A DNA stretch of 64,000 nt, from positions 2,232,001 through 2,296,000 of the forward strand of contig NZ_CP077079.1 of assembly GCF_019139815.1 (NCBI RefSeq), in the 5' to 3' direction. This document shows positions 48,502 to 57,746 of the stretch, piece by piece. Origin of the DNA: Pseudomonas asgharzadehiana (GTDB lineage Bacteria > Pseudomonadota > Gammaproteobacteria > Pseudomonadales > Pseudomonadaceae). The first letter of the stretch is position 1; every line of letters begins with the position of its first letter. The notes beneath the pieces were generated by a model. It ran no database searches, was not told the origin of the DNA, and saw nothing but the letters and a program-made list of their open reading frames with translations. A program made the translations under genes and the position numbers.

Positions 48502-49572
48502 TCAGCCCTGAGCCCGCAAGCGCTCGGCGGCACTGCGCAACAGCTGCTCGGTACCTGCCCAGCCCAGGCAGCCGTCGGTCACCGACACGCCGTATTTCAT
48601 CGAGGGGCTCAACGGTTGGCAGCCTTCGAACAGGTGGCTCTCAAGCATCATGCCGATCAGCGAAGTATCGCCTTGCAGGCGTTGTTCGAGCACGTCGTTG
48701 AACACCGCCGGTTGGCGCAACGGGTCTTTGCCGCTGTTGGCATGGCTGCAGTCGATCATGATCCGCGGCGTGACCTTGGACGTGGCCAGGTCCTGCTTGA
48801 TCTGCGCCACGCTCTTTGCATCATAGTTCGGCCCACGGTGACCGCCGCGCAGCACCAGATGTGTGTCGGGGTTGCCCGGGGTCTGGATGATCGCCGGGTG
48901 GCCCTGGCTGTCGACGCCGAAGTGGCGGTGCGGGTGCGACGCCGAGCGCATCGCGTCACAGGCGATTGAGACGCCGCCGTCGGTGCCGTTCTTGAAGCCC
49001 ACGGGCATGCCCAGGCCGCTGGCCATTTCGCGGTGGATTTGCGATTCGGTGGTGCGTGCGCCAATGGCGACCCAACTGAGCAGGTCATCGAAGTAGCCGG
49101 CGGCCATGGGCTGCAACAGCTCGGTGGCGACCGGCAGGCCCAGGCGCAGCATTTCGCGCATGAGCTCGCGGGACAGCGTCAAGCCGGCGGCCATGTCGTC
49201 ACTGCCATCCAGGTGCGGATCGTAGGCCAGGCCTTTCCAGCCGATAGTGGTGCGCGGTTTTTCGACGTAGGCGCGGATCACCAGCAGCATCTGGTCGCTG
49301 ACGTCGAGTGCCAGTTTCTTCAGGTTGCGAGCGTATTCCATGGCCGATTCCGGGTCGTGGATCGAGCACGGGCCGACAATCACCAGCAAGCGTGAATCTT
49401 CACCCTTGAGGATGGCGCGCACGGCCTGGCGATGGGCGTGGATCTGTTCATTGAGGAACGGGCTGAGGGGCAACTGATGCTTGAGCTCAAGAGAGCTGGG
49501 CAGGCGCTGGGTCAGGGCTTCATTGGCGCTGATCAGGTTCGAAACGGGCAGAGCGGCGATGGACGAGTTCAT
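48502..49572 (-). CDS. aroF: 3-deoxy-7-phosphoheptulonate (DAHP) synthase, class I-alpha
   Basis: DAHP synthase joins phosphoenolpyruvate and erythrose 4-phosphate, the first step of the shikimate path to Phe, Tyr and Trp. Class I-alpha signatures are LLVIVGPCSIHDPESAMEYA, RAYVEKPRTTIGWKG, SQIHREMASGLGMPVGFKNGTDG, and PRIMIDCSHANSGKD. The ATG at 49572 (356 residues, normal) follows AGGAAGCC; longer forms run into the leader peptide region. Its upstream region has two aromatic-rich leader peptides and a terminator, so expression is probably attenuated by aromatic amino-acid supply. Which product inhibits the enzyme is not clear from sequence. Confidence 0.93.
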   Translation of the reverse strand: MNSSIAALPVSNLISANEALTQRLPSSLELKHQLPLSPFLNEQIHAHRQAVRAILKGEDSRLLVIVGPCSIHDPESAMEYARNLKKLALDVSDQMLLVIRAYVEKPRTTIGWKGLAYDPHLDGSDDMAAGLTLSRELMREMLRLGLPVATELLQPMAAGYFDDLLSWVAIGARTTESQIHREMASGLGMPVGFKNGTDGGVSIACDAMRSASHPHRHFGVDSQGHPAIIQTPGNPDTHLVLRGGHRGPNYDAKSVAQIKQDLATSKVTPRIMIDCSHANSGKDPLRQPAVFNDVLEQRLQGDTSLIGMMLESHLFEGCQPLSPSMKYGVSVTDGCLGWAGTEQLLRSAAERLRAQG

Positions 49573-49619
49573 ATTCAAGGCTTCCTGGGCAAGCGGCGGG
49601 TTGTTCCCGCGCGCTTGGC

Positions 49620-49772
49620 CTACTGGGGTGTTCGACAATTGGCCGTACTGGCCTGGTGTGTTGGCTTGCCACCAATAGGTGACCGATCGGAGGCGGCAGG
49701 CTGTCCCGAGCGGAGCTGGCTAAATCGCCATGCAGTGGAGGTGTCGTAGCGGTAATAGGTGGCGTAGTTCAT
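49620..49772 (-). CDS. Second leader peptide (tyrosine-rich) upstream of aroF
   Basis: A 50-codon frame begins at ATG 49772 after AAAGGACTCACGAC. Its first 17 residues, MNYATYYRYDTSTAWRF, contain four tyrosines, a tryptophan and a phenylalanine. It ends 47 bases before the aroF start. It lies after the attenuator, between it and aroF, so it could couple ribosome stalling at tyrosine codons to aroF translation. A role as translational leader is inferred from composition and place. Confidence 0.6.
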   Translation of the reverse strand: MNYATYYRYDTSTAWRFSQLRSGQPAASDRSPIGGKPTHQASTANCRTPQ

Positions 49773-49824
49773 GTCGTGAGTCCTTTTAAGTGTTCTTGAT
49801 CAAACAAAATGTTCAGGGGCCTGG

Positions 49825-49862
49825 AAAAACAAAACCCCCGGTCGGGGAGCCGACCGGGGGTT
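49825..49862 (-). terminator. Attenuator-type terminator before aroF
   Basis: AACCCCCGGTCGG (49850-49862 on the minus strand side) and its complement (49833-49845) form a 13-base GC-rich stem with a four-base loop, followed on the minus strand by TTTTGTTTTT. It stands about 50 bases after the stop of the first leader peptide, the classic attenuator position. Confidence 0.85.
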
Positions 49863-49912
49863 AGATTTCTCTGGCAGGCGACCCCTTGAATGGTGGGCGC
49901 CGATTTCAGGTA

Positions 49913-50047
49913 TCAGGCGCGCCAGTGGCTAAACCAATACCCAAAATAAAAGCTGACAGCTGCGCTCGAACCGTTCACACGGCTGGCCGACACCGAGCGC
50001 GGGGCGCTGGCGGCAGGGCAAACCTGAGTGTGGGTGAGTTGCAACAT
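49913..50047 (-). CDS. Leader peptide with clustered aromatic codons (aroF attenuator)
   Basis: A 44-codon frame starts at ATG 50047 after GGAGACACACC, a strong site. Near its end it reads SFYFGYWFSHWRA, with three Phe, two Tyr and two Trp codons within eleven, directly before the stop and the terminator. In trp, phe and related operons, ribosome stalling at such codons prevents the terminator from forming. The peptide is therefore a leader that senses aromatic amino-acid charging. It is too short for usual gene callers. Confidence 0.8.
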   Translation of the reverse strand: MLQLTHTQVCPAASAPRSVSASRVNGSSAAVSFYFGYWFSHWRA

Positions 50048-50193
50048 GGTGTGTCTCCAAATGATGCGGGGAGCTTACTAGAGGCACGCGGGGAGATTCA
50101 ATCAGTAATTTCTATTGCGTGAAGGGACTTACGGCTATGGGGTGAGTGTCGATATGCTGGTCATACTTAGTTACCGATTGCTTGGACGCGACC

Positions 50194-50943
50194 ATGACTG
50201 CCTTCACTGTTGCTGCAGCTCAATCCATCTCCATTGCGGGCGATGTGCGGGCCAATATCCAACGCCACTTGGCGTGTATGCGGGCGGCGGCGGCCGAGGG
50301 TGTGCAACTGCTGGTGTTCCCGGAGTTGTCGTTGACAGGCTATGAGCCGGCGCTGGCCGCTGCACTGGCGATTGCGCCAGAGGACCGGGTGCTGGCGCCC
50401 CTGCGCGAAATGGCGCAAGAACTGCGACTGACGGCGGTGGTGGGGATGCCGATTCGACTGGCGCCGGAGGCGGGTGTGTTTATTGCTGCACTGGTACTGG
50501 GTGCGGATGGCTCCCTGGCGGTCTACACCAAGCAGCATTTGCACGACGGCGAAGAGGCCGCGTTTGTCCCAGGGCAGGGCGGTGCGGCCCTTGAATTCGA
50601 GGGGGAGCAGGTTGCACTGGCAGTGTGTGCAGACTTTTCCCATGCCAGCCATCCGCTTGCTGCAGCGCAAGCGGGCGCTACGGTGTATGCCGCCGGAGTG
50701 TTGATCAGTGAGGGAGGGTACGCAACGGACAGTGCGCTGCTCCGAGGCTATGCAGCTGAACATGCCCTGTTGGTGTTGATGGCCAACCATGGCGGCCCGT
50801 CGGGCGGTTGGGCGTGTGCCGGTCGCAGTGCGATCTGGGGCACCGATGGCGGTTTGCTTGCCGCTGTGCCAGGGCTGGGTGAGGCGCTGCTGATCGCCCG
50901 TCGCGATGGCGAGCGTTGGGCCAGCGAAGTGGTCGCCCTGTAA
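50194..50943 (+). CDS. Carbon-nitrogen hydrolase (nitrilase superfamily)
   Basis: The 249-residue enzyme (from ATG 50194) shows the Glu-Lys-Cys triad: VFPELSLTGYE, VYTKQHLHDGEE, and LAVCADFSH. The branch resembles stand-alone amidases related to NAD synthetase amidohydrolase domains. The substrate is unknown. An in-frame ATG 16 codons earlier lacks family sequence. The acetyltransferase gene starts directly after its stop, so both are translated from one message. Confidence 0.87.
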   Translation: MTAFTVAAAQSISIAGDVRANIQRHLACMRAAAAEGVQLLVFPELSLTGYEPALAAALAIAPEDRVLAPLREMAQELRLTAVVGMPIRLAPEAGVFIAALVLGADGSLAVYTKQHLHDGEEAAFVPGQGGAALEFEGEQVALAVCADFSHASHPLAAAQAGATVYAAGVLISEGGYATDSALLRGYAAEHALLVLMANHGGPSGGWACAGRSAIWGTDGGLLAAVPGLGEALLIARRDGERWASEVVAL

Positions 50944-51375
50944 ATGGCATTTTATCTACGCGCTGCGACGGACCAGGACCTGCCCTTTGCGCGAACGCTG
51001 ACCCACGAGGCCATGACCCGTTACTACGTAGAGTACGGGTTGTGGTGGTCCAACGATGGCTTCGATACCGCCTGGGCCGGTCGGGAAAACTGGCTGATTT
51101 GCCGGGGCGACGTCGTTTTGGGATTTGTCAGCCTGAGCCGCGACAGCCGCGCGCTGTATATCCGCGAGTTGCATATGCTCGAAGCGTATCGTGGGGGTGG
51201 CGCAGGGAGCTGGGTATTGCAGCAGATGGCGCTCAAGGCGCAGGCGCTTGGCCTGTTGCGCCTGACGGTATTCAAGACGAACCCGGCGAAGCTGCTCTAT
51301 GAGCGCATGGGGTTCAGTAACGTTGGTGAAGAAGACTACTTCTGGCGAATGGAGCGTGTCTGCCGCTCAAGCTAA
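50944..51375 (+). CDS. GNAT-family N-acetyltransferase
   Basis: The 143-residue protein has the GNAT fold: YIRELHMLEAYRGGGAGSWVLQQM contains the acetyl-CoA loop (R-G-G-G-A-G), and LRLTVFKTNPAKLLYERMGF is the usual C-terminal strand and helix. The ATG directly follows the hydrolase stop (no spacer), so translation is coupled. The acceptor, perhaps an amine or amino acid made by the hydrolase, is unknown. Confidence 0.88.
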   Translation: MAFYLRAATDQDLPFARTLTHEAMTRYYVEYGLWWSNDGFDTAWAGRENWLICRGDVVLGFVSLSRDSRALYIRELHMLEAYRGGGAGSWVLQQMALKAQALGLLRLTVFKTNPAKLLYERMGFSNVGEEDYFWRMERVCRSS

Positions 51376-51410
51376 ACCCTGCGCACAGGCCGAATAAGCG
51401 CATACAGCTC

Positions 51411-51650
51411 TCAGGAGCCGACTTCCTGATCATTGTTTTGGCCATCAGCCTCAGCAAGGATGATCCCTTCTTTCATGCCCAGAAGGACCGGGACCTTATG
51501 GGCCTCTCCACGCCGTCCCTTTTTGCGCCCCGCGAGCACTTGATAGGTGGTAGCCGGATCAACGCCATGCTCACGGGCGAACGCTTGAACTGACTTTCCT
51601 TGATGTTCCAGCCAGGCCTTGGCTTGTGCGGCAGTACGGATTCCGGGCAT
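51411..51650 (-). CDS. BcepMu gp16-like phage DNA-binding protein
   Basis: The 79-residue protein resembles the BcepMu gp16 family: AKAWLEHQGKSVQAFAREHGVDPATTYQVLAGRKKGRRGEAHK is split over a helix-turn-helix, and VLLGMKEG follows. Such genes sit beside the repressor in Mu-like phages and phage-tail bacteriocin clusters. It is transcribed away from the XRE repressor gene, 82 bases apart, like an early-region switch. No other phage genes are present here, so the pair may be a remnant or a co-opted regulator. Confidence 0.8.
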   Translation of the reverse strand: MPGIRTAAQAKAWLEHQGKSVQAFAREHGVDPATTYQVLAGRKKGRRGEAHKVPVLLGMKEGIILAEADGQNNDQEVGS

Positions 51651-51732
51651 AGTTCAAAACCGTTCAAGTTTGTTTAATAAAGAGATGAGTGTGTCACCTC
51701 TTGGGGTGTGCCAGACAGGATAATACATCCAA

Positions 51733-52098
51733 ATGAGTGGAATCGGTTCGCGTTTGAGGCAAGAAAGAGAGCGACTTGGCTTGTCGCAAAAAAGTTTCGG
51801 CGAGATCGGCGGCGTTGAAGCCAACGCACAAGGGAAATACGAAAGTGGCGGGCGCGCGCCTAAAGCGGACTATTTGTCTCGCGTCGCTGAACGAGGTGTG
51901 GATGTGTTGTACGTGTTGACCGGCACGGCCACGCCCATCCAACTGGAAAACCTGAGCCAGATCGAAGAAAAGGTGCTCGGCGATTACCGTGCGATGTTCA
52001 AGGAAGACCAGGATGCGATCCGTCGCCTGACGTCGACCTTGGCCAAACATTGCGTTGCTGTGAATGAAAAGGCCAAGCCGAAAGCCCAGGATTCCTGA
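51733..52098 (+). CDS. XRE-family (phage-type) repressor
   Basis: The 121-residue protein begins with a helix-turn-helix of the CI/Cro type (IGSRLRQERERLGLSQKSFGEIGG, ANAQGKYESGGRAPKADYLSRV) and ends with a helical tail. It lacks a peptidase domain, so it is not a LexA-type self-cleaving repressor. Divergence from the gp16-like gene suggests a phage immunity switch. It lies 151 bases before gacA on the same strand; read-through into gacA is possible. Confidence 0.82.
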   Translation: MSGIGSRLRQERERLGLSQKSFGEIGGVEANAQGKYESGGRAPKADYLSRVAERGVDVLYVLTGTATPIQLENLSQIEEKVLGDYRAMFKEDQDAIRRLTSTLAKHCVAVNEKAKPKAQDS

Positions 52099-52249
52099 CT
52101 CTTCGCCCAACAAATTGAGCCGTCTGCCTCCCGGCGGATGGCTGCCGCTTACCCAAACTCCATATATATGACGCTTGCAGCTAGGTCTGCGCCTTGGTTT
52201 TTTGCTAAGGTGTTCAGCAACCTATAAGACCATTTCGCGAGGTGTCTGC

Positions 52250-52891
52250 TTGATTAGGGTGCTAGTAGTCGATGACCATGATCTCGTTCGTACAGGCATT
52301 ACACGAATGCTGGCTGACATCGATGGCCTGCAAGTAGTCGGCCAGGCCGAGTCGGGGGAGGAATCCCTGATCAAGGCCCGGGAGTTGAAGCCCGATGTGG
52401 TGTTAATGGACGTCAAGATGCCTGGGATCGGCGGTCTTGGTGCCACGACCAAATTGCTGCGCAGCCATCCGGATATCAAAGTCGTGGTGGTGACCGTGTG
52501 CGAAGAAGACCCGTTCCCGACCCGTCTTCTACAGGCGGGCGCTGCGGGTTACCTGACCAAGGGTGCAGGCTTGGCGGAGATGGTGCAGGCCATTCGCCTG
52601 GTGTTCGCCGGCCAGCGCTATATCAGCCCGCAGATTGCCCAGCAATTGGCCATCAAGTCTTTCCAACCCACCAGCGACTCGCCATTCGACGCGCTGTCGG
52701 AGCGGGAAATCCAGATCGCCCTGATGATTGTGGGTTGCCAGAAAGTCCAATCCATCTCCGACAAGCTGTGCCTGTCGCCCAAGACCGTCAACACCTACCG
52801 CTATCGCATTTTCGAGAAGCTCGCCATCAGCAGTGATGTTGAATTGACCCTGCTCGCGGTGCGCCACGGCATGGTGGACGCCAGCGCCTGA
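52250..52891 (+). CDS. gacA: Response regulator GacA
   Basis: GacA, phosphorylated by the sensor GacS, activates transcription of the small RNAs RsmX/Y/Z, which relieve RsmA/E repression of secondary metabolism. The 213 residues match GacA of fluorescent pseudomonads: [20 protein letters not shown], phosphoacceptor Asp in [13 protein letters not shown], and LuxR-type HTH ([31 protein letters not shown]). The start is TTG at 52250 after GCGAGGTG, as established for this gene. The linkage to uvrC (one base apart) is conserved in gamma-proteobacteria. Confidence 0.95.
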   Translation: MIRVLVVDDHDLVRTGITRMLADIDGLQVVGQAESGEESLIKARELKPDVVLMDVKMPGIGGLGATTKLLRSHPDIKVVVVTVCEEDPFPTRLLQAGAAGYLTKGAGLAEMVQAIRLVFAGQRYISPQIAQQLAIKSFQPTSDSPFDALSEREIQIALMIVGCQKVQSISDKLCLSPKTVNTYRYRIFEKLAISSDVELTLLAVRHGMVDASA

Positions 52892-52892
52892 C

Positions 52893-54716
52893 ATGACTAC
52901 GCCGTTTGATCCGAGTGCCTTCCTCTCAACCTGCAGTGGCCGCCCCGGCGTGTACCGCATGTTCGACAGCGAGGCGCGCCTGCTTTACGTCGGCAAAGCC
53001 AAAAACCTGAAAAACCGCCTGGCGAGCTACTTTCGCAAGACCGGTCTCGCGCCCAAAACCGCCGCACTGGTGGCGCGTATCGCTCAGGTTGAAACCACCA
53101 TCACCGCCAACGAAACCGAAGCGCTACTGCTTGAGCAGACGCTGATCAAGGAGTGGCGGCCGCCCTACAACATCCTGCTGCGTGATGATAAATCCTACCC
53201 CTACGTGTTTTTATCCGACGGCAACTTCCCACGGCTGAGTATTCACCGTGGTGCGAAGAAGGCGAAGGGCAAGTACTTTGGCCCTTATCCCAGCGCCGGG
53301 GCCATCCGTGAAAGCCTGAGCCTGTTGCAAAAAACCTTTTTTGTGCGCCAGTGTGAAGACAGTTTCTACAAGAACCGCACGCGGCCGTGCCTGCAATACC
53401 AGATCAAACGCTGCAAGGCACCTTGCGTGGGCCTGGTGGAGCCGGCGGAATACGCCGAGGATGTGCGCCATTCGGTGATGTTTCTCGAAGGACGCAGCAA
53501 TGCGCTGACCGATGAGCTCTCCGCGGCCATGGAAGAGGCGGCCGGCACCCTGGATTTCGAGCGGGCCGCTGAGTTGCGCGACCAGATCTCCCTACTGCGT
53601 CGTGTGCAGGACCAGCAAAGCATGGAAGGCGGCACCGGCGATGTCGACGTGATCGCCGCCTTCGTCAATCCAGGTGGCGCCTGTGTGCACCTGATCAGCG
53701 TGCGCGGCGGGCGAGTGTTGGGCAGCAAGAACTTCTTCCCGCAAACCGGTATCGACGAAGACGTGGCTGAAGTGATGGCCGCGTTCCTCGGCCAGTACTA
53801 CGTCAGCAGCCCCGAGCGCGACCTGCCGTCGGAGCTGATTGTCAACGTGGTGCATGAAGACTTCCCCACGTTGATCGAAGCGATCCACGAGTTGCGTGGC
53901 CGCGAATTGGACATCAGCCACCGCGTGCGTGGCACCCGCGCCCGCTGGCAGCAACTGGCCGTCACTAACGCCGAGCAAGCCCTGAGCGCGCGCCTGGCCA
54001 ACCGACAGCACGTCGCCGCACGCTTTGATGCCCTTGCCGAAGTGCTCAACCTGGACGAGCCGCCACAGCGCCTGGAGTGCTACGACATCAGCCATTCCAG
54101 CGGCGAGGCCACCGTAGCCTCCTGCGTGGTGTTCGGGCCGGAAGGGCCGATCAAGTCCGACTACCGGCGCTACAACATCGAAGGCGTCACCGCCGGCGAT
54201 GACTACGCCGCCATGCATCAGGCGCTCACGCGGCGCTTCAGCAAATTGAAGGACGGCGAGGGCAAGTTGCCGGATATCCTGCTGGTGGATGGCGGCAAGG
54301 GCCAGTTGTCCATGGCCCGTGACGTGCTCAACGAACTGGCGGTGCCCGACCTGATCCTGCTCGGCGTGGCCAAGGGCGCCACGCGCAAGGCTGGTTTCGA
54401 GACGTTGTACTTGAATGATGCCGCCCATGAGTTCACTTTGAAGGGCGACTCCCCGGCACTGCATTTGATCCAACAGATTCGTGACGAAGCCCACCGTTTC
54501 GCCATTACCGGCCACCGTGCCCGTCGCGGCAAAACCCGGCGAACCTCAACCCTGGAAGGGGTGGCGGGGGTAGGCCCGACACGGCGTCGTGACTTGCTTA
54601 AACATTTTGGTGGCTTGCAGGAGCTGTCCCGTGCCAGCATTGACGAGATAGCCAAAGCACCCGGTATCAGTAAAAAACTTGCTGAGTTGATTTATGCGAA
54701 TCTGCACAGCGAATAG
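52893..54716 (+). CDS. uvrC: Excinuclease ABC subunit C
   Basis: UvrC makes both incisions beside bulky DNA damage after UvrA/UvrB loading. The 607 residues contain the GIY-YIG nuclease ([21 protein letters not shown], about 16-95), the UvrB-binding UVR helix pair ([17 protein letters not shown], about 208-235), the RNase H-like second nuclease ([27 protein letters not shown]), and terminal helix-hairpin-helices ([26 protein letters not shown]). The ATG at 52893 is one base after gacA. Confidence 0.97.
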   Translation: MTTPFDPSAFLSTCSGRPGVYRMFDSEARLLYVGKAKNLKNRLASYFRKTGLAPKTAALVARIAQVETTITANETEALLLEQTLIKEWRPPYNILLRDDKSYPYVFLSDGNFPRLSIHRGAKKAKGKYFGPYPSAGAIRESLSLLQKTFFVRQCEDSFYKNRTRPCLQYQIKRCKAPCVGLVEPAEYAEDVRHSVMFLEGRSNALTDELSAAMEEAAGTLDFERAAELRDQISLLRRVQDQQSMEGGTGDVDVIAAFVNPGGACVHLISVRGGRVLGSKNFFPQTGIDEDVAEVMAAFLGQYYVSSPERDLPSELIVNVVHEDFPTLIEAIHELRGRELDISHRVRGTRARWQQLAVTNAEQALSARLANRQHVAARFDALAEVLNLDEPPQRLECYDISHSSGEATVASCVVFGPEGPIKSDYRRYNIEGVTAGDDYAAMHQALTRRFSKLKDGEGKLPDILLVDGGKGQLSMARDVLNELAVPDLILLGVAKGATRKAGFETLYLNDAAHEFTLKGDSPALHLIQQIRDEAHRFAITGHRARRGKTRRTSTLEGVAGVGPTRRRDLLKHFGGLQELSRASIDEIAKAPGISKKLAELIYANLHSE

Positions 54717-54748
54717 AATGCCTTTCCACCTCGTAGCCAGTTGTGCCG

Positions 54749-55309
54749 ATGAATATCCCTAATCTGATCACCGTTCTACGCGTCCTGCTCATCCCGATCT
54801 TTATTTTGCTGTTCTATTTACCGTACGAGTGGAGCTACCTGGCCTCCAGTTCAGTGTTCGCCTTTGCGGCCGCCACCGACTGGCTTGACGGTTACCTGGC
54901 CCGCCGCCTGGAGCAAAGCACGCCCTTCGGCGCGTTCCTCGATCCGGTGGCCGATAAACTCATGGTGGCCGTCGCCCTGGTGCTACTGGTACAGGAACAC
55001 GGCAACCTGTGGCTGACCCTGCCGGCTGCGGTGATTATCGGCCGCGAGATCGTCGTCTCGGCCCTGCGCGAATGGATGGCCGAAATCGGCGCCCGTGCCC
55101 ACGTCGCCGTCTCCAACATGGGTAAATGGAAAACCGCCGCGCAAATGCTTGCGCTGGTCATCCTGCTGGCCAACCCGTCTGACTTCTCCTTCTGGGTCCT
55201 GCTGGGCTACGCCTTGCTGCTCGTCGCTGCGGGCCTGACCCTGTGGTCCATGCTCCAGTACCTGCGCGCCGCCTGGCCGCATCTGCGCACCACTGTTGAA
55301 AAGAAATAA
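54749..55309 (+). CDS. pgsA: CDP-diacylglycerol-glycerol-3-phosphate 3-phosphatidyltransferase
   Basis: PgsA makes phosphatidylglycerol-phosphate from CDP-diacylglycerol in the inner membrane. The 186 residues show four to five membrane helices and the CDP-alcohol phosphotransferase motif D-G-x2-A-R-x8-G-x3-D-x3-D ([28 protein letters not shown]). ATG 54749 is chosen; GTG two codons upstream is possible. It lies 32 bases after uvrC in the usual gacA-uvrC-pgsA order and before tRNA-Gly. Confidence 0.95.
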   Translation: MNIPNLITVLRVLLIPIFILLFYLPYEWSYLASSSVFAFAAATDWLDGYLARRLEQSTPFGAFLDPVADKLMVAVALVLLVQEHGNLWLTLPAAVIIGREIVVSALREWMAEIGARAHVAVSNMGKWKTAAQMLALVILLANPSDFSFWVLLGYALLLVAAGLTLWSMLQYLRAAWPHLRTTVEKK

Positions 55310-55329
55310 AACTTTTTTGAATCAAGAGC

Positions 55330-55357
55330 TTGACGGGTGCGCTGGATTCTATAGAAT
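55330..55357 (+). promoter_or_regulatory. Promoter of tRNA-Gly
   Basis: TTGACG (55330-55335) and TAGAAT (55352-55357), 16 bases apart, lie just before the tRNA and fit a sigma-70 promoter. Confidence 0.65.
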
Positions 55358-55369
55358 GCGCATCACCAA

Positions 55370-55445
<76 letters not shown>

Positions 55446-55492
55446 AATATTGCGCTACAGAGTTCCACTGAATTCTGTAAGTGATTGAAATC

Positions 55493-55513
55493 AGGGCCTT
55501 TAGGCCCTTTTTT
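55493..55513 (+). terminator. Terminator after tRNA-Gly
   Basis: AGGGCC (55493-55498) and GGCCCT (55503-55508) form a stem with loop TTTA, followed by TTTTTT. Confidence 0.85.
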
Positions 55514-55667
55514 CGTTCCAGCGGGAACCACTGAAATCCAGCACTATCCGGTGCGTTTAAGTCCAGAATTGAGTCCAGAATTCTGACGAGCACTGAATCG
55601 GTTTGTTGCTGGAGCAGTTTGCGCAACGAGACGAGCATCTGGCCCTGACTCTGTTCAGGAGCTCGCG

Positions 55668-57509
55668 ATGGCACTCTCAGAAATGACAGTTCGGCACGCC
55701 CGAATCACCGGTAATGACTACACCCTCGGCGACAGTGATGGTCTCACACTCAATGTGACGGCCAGAGGCGGCAAAGTCTGGCTCTTCCGCTACTACTGGG
55801 CGGGCAAGCAGAAGCGCATGTCCCTCGGTAGTTATCCCCAAATTGGGCTTAAAGAAGCCCGTACCCGTCGTGATGAAGCCCGTACCTTGGTTGCCCAAGG
55901 CATCAATCCCTATGAGCATCGCAAACAACAGCGGCTTGCTGTTCATGCTGCGAAGGAGCACACCTTCGAGGCTGTGTTCAATCAGTGGGTGGAGTTCCGC
56001 AGGCTGAGCCTGAAGGAAGGGCGTCAAAGCACGCTCTCGCAGATATTGAGAATCTTCAATAAAGACGTCCTGCCCAGCCTGGGCGGGCGGTCTATCTACG
56101 ATATCAATCGTCACGATCTGCTGGATTTACTGAGCAGGATCGAACAGCGCAAGGCCTTAACGACCGCCGAAAAATGCCGGACCTGGTTCAACCAATTGTT
56201 CCGCTATGCGCTGGTGAAAATCGAGGGACTGGAACACAACCCGGCTTCAGACCTTGATGTGGTCGCACTTCCCAAACCTCCTGTTACGCACAATCCATTC
56301 CTCCGAATGGACGAGCTCCCAGGATTGATGGTTGCTCTTCAAAATTACGGTGGCGCCAGCCAAACGCGGCTTGGCCTTCGGTTGTTGCTGCTGACCGGTG
56401 TCCGCACGGGCGAATTGCGGTTGGCGACACCCGACCAGTTCGATCTGGAGAAGCGCTTGTGGGTCATACCGGCGGAAGTGGTGAAACAACTCCAGCTAGC
56501 GATGCGCAAGCCAGGTAAGCAGATTCAAAATGTACCACCCTACATTGTCCCGCTGTCGGTCCAGGCGCTGGAGATCGTGCGTCACTTGCTGGACCAGGTT
56601 GTCCCCGCACAGCGCTACTTATTTGCGCATCGAAGCGACCTGAGCAAGCGTATCAGTGAGAACACGCTGAATGGCGCGTTGCGCCGGATGGGGTATGCCG
56701 ATCAACTCACGGGTCATGGGATGAGGGCGACGATCTCGACGGCGCTGAACGAAATCGGATACCCGAAGGTGTGGGTGGATGCCCAGCTTTCTCATGCTGA
56801 TCCGGACAAGGTGAGTGCGGCCTACAATCACGCGGAATACGTCGAGCAGCGCCGGACCATGATGCAGGATTGGGCGAACCGTCTGGATTTATGGGGACAG
56901 GGCCAACTGAAAGCGGCTAGCTCTTCGCTCACCATCCGATTGGAGGGGGCCGCTTCGCTGCCGTCGCTGGAAAACGTGAACACGAATCCCATTCAGTATA
57001 ACGAAGCCTTTCCAAAGGCAACCGTCTCGGTGCCCAAGGCTTCGGTTAGTGACGAACCAGCTCTTATTATGTTGCACCAGTCGCCTGTCGTACCTCACCC
57101 GGTCCCGACTGAAAAGCCGCATCAATCTCACGTGTCTGACATCCAGCGAGAACGTGCCGAGATGCTTGCCATTTATGAGGCCGCTAGTAATTTGCCGTTA
57201 CTGGTTTTCGCTAAATTGGCCGGCAAATCCCGAGATCAGATCAACCGTGATATCAAGGCTCGCCGTCTGCTGTCCCTGAGCCTGGGGAATCGTGGTCAGC
57301 GCATTCCAGATTGGCAGCTTGATCCACTGCGGCACAAGTTGGTACTTGCTGCGTTAGCGCGGTTTCCGGATGTCGATGGGTGGAGCCTTTATCGGACGGT
57401 CTGTGAGCCTCATGAGCGACTGAAGGGGCGTTCGCCAATCGATGTGCTCACTTTGGAGAATTTCGACGTGACAGCACGAATCGTTTGCAGTGCCCTGGGC
57501 CCAAGCTGA
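55668..57509 (+). CDS. Tyrosine integrase (P4/DUF4102 type) with extra C-terminal module
   Basis: Residues 1-90 form the DUF4102 arm-binding domain, about 95-195 the core-binding domain, and 205-400 the catalytic domain with R246 (TGVRTGEL), H350 and R353 (GHGMRATIS), H376 (LSHADPD) and Y386 (AAYNHAEY). Ordinary P4-type integrases end near residue 410. This one continues for 200 residues: a linker, a helix-turn-helix-like stretch (508-535, KLAGKSRDQINRDIKARRLL), and an end with RIPDWQLD and LKGRSPIDVL that recalls the Xre/MbcA/ParS toxin-binding fold. The ATG at 55668 follows AGGAGCTCGCG. It directs integration at the neighbouring tRNA-Gly. Confidence 0.93.
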   Translation: MALSEMTVRHARITGNDYTLGDSDGLTLNVTARGGKVWLFRYYWAGKQKRMSLGSYPQIGLKEARTRRDEARTLVAQGINPYEHRKQQRLAVHAAKEHTFEAVFNQWVEFRRLSLKEGRQSTLSQILRIFNKDVLPSLGGRSIYDINRHDLLDLLSRIEQRKALTTAEKCRTWFNQLFRYALVKIEGLEHNPASDLDVVALPKPPVTHNPFLRMDELPGLMVALQNYGGASQTRLGLRLLLLTGVRTGELRLATPDQFDLEKRLWVIPAEVVKQLQLAMRKPGKQIQNVPPYIVPLSVQALEIVRHLLDQVVPAQRYLFAHRSDLSKRISENTLNGALRRMGYADQLTGHGMRATISTALNEIGYPKVWVDAQLSHADPDKVSAAYNHAEYVEQRRTMMQDWANRLDLWGQGQLKAASSSLTIRLEGAASLPSLENVNTNPIQYNEAFPKATVSVPKASVSDEPALIMLHQSPVVPHPVPTEKPHQSHVSDIQRERAEMLAIYEAASNLPLLVFAKLAGKSRDQINRDIKARRLLSLSLGNRGQRIPDWQLDPLRHKLVLAALARFPDVDGWSLYRTVCEPHERLKGRSPIDVLTLENFDVTARIVCSALGPS

Positions 57510-57718
57510 GGAGCTGTTTCGTGCGGTGATAACGGATGTCGCAGCTTCCTTGGGGCTATCTAGCGGGACTACACAAGTCGCCTGATGTTTCGGAGCTGGT
57601 CGGCTAGAGGAATCTATTGCGCAGGAAGGCACCATTTGGCAGTATCCCGTTCCCGCACTCTCTTGCCAGCTCTCCATCCCTCTCATTTGGGGGCTGCGTT
57701 TCGGAGGGGCAGGTAATC

Positions 57719-57742
57719 ACCCGGCCTCGTGCCGGGTTTTTT
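57719..57742 (+). terminator. Rho-independent terminator, target site of the group II intron
   Basis: ACCCGGC (57719-57725) and GCCGGGT (57731-57737) pair around CTCGT and are followed by six T. The intron begins four bases later. Its gene of origin is unclear: it lies 210 bases behind the integrase stop. Confidence 0.85.
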
Positions 57743-57746
57743 ATGC

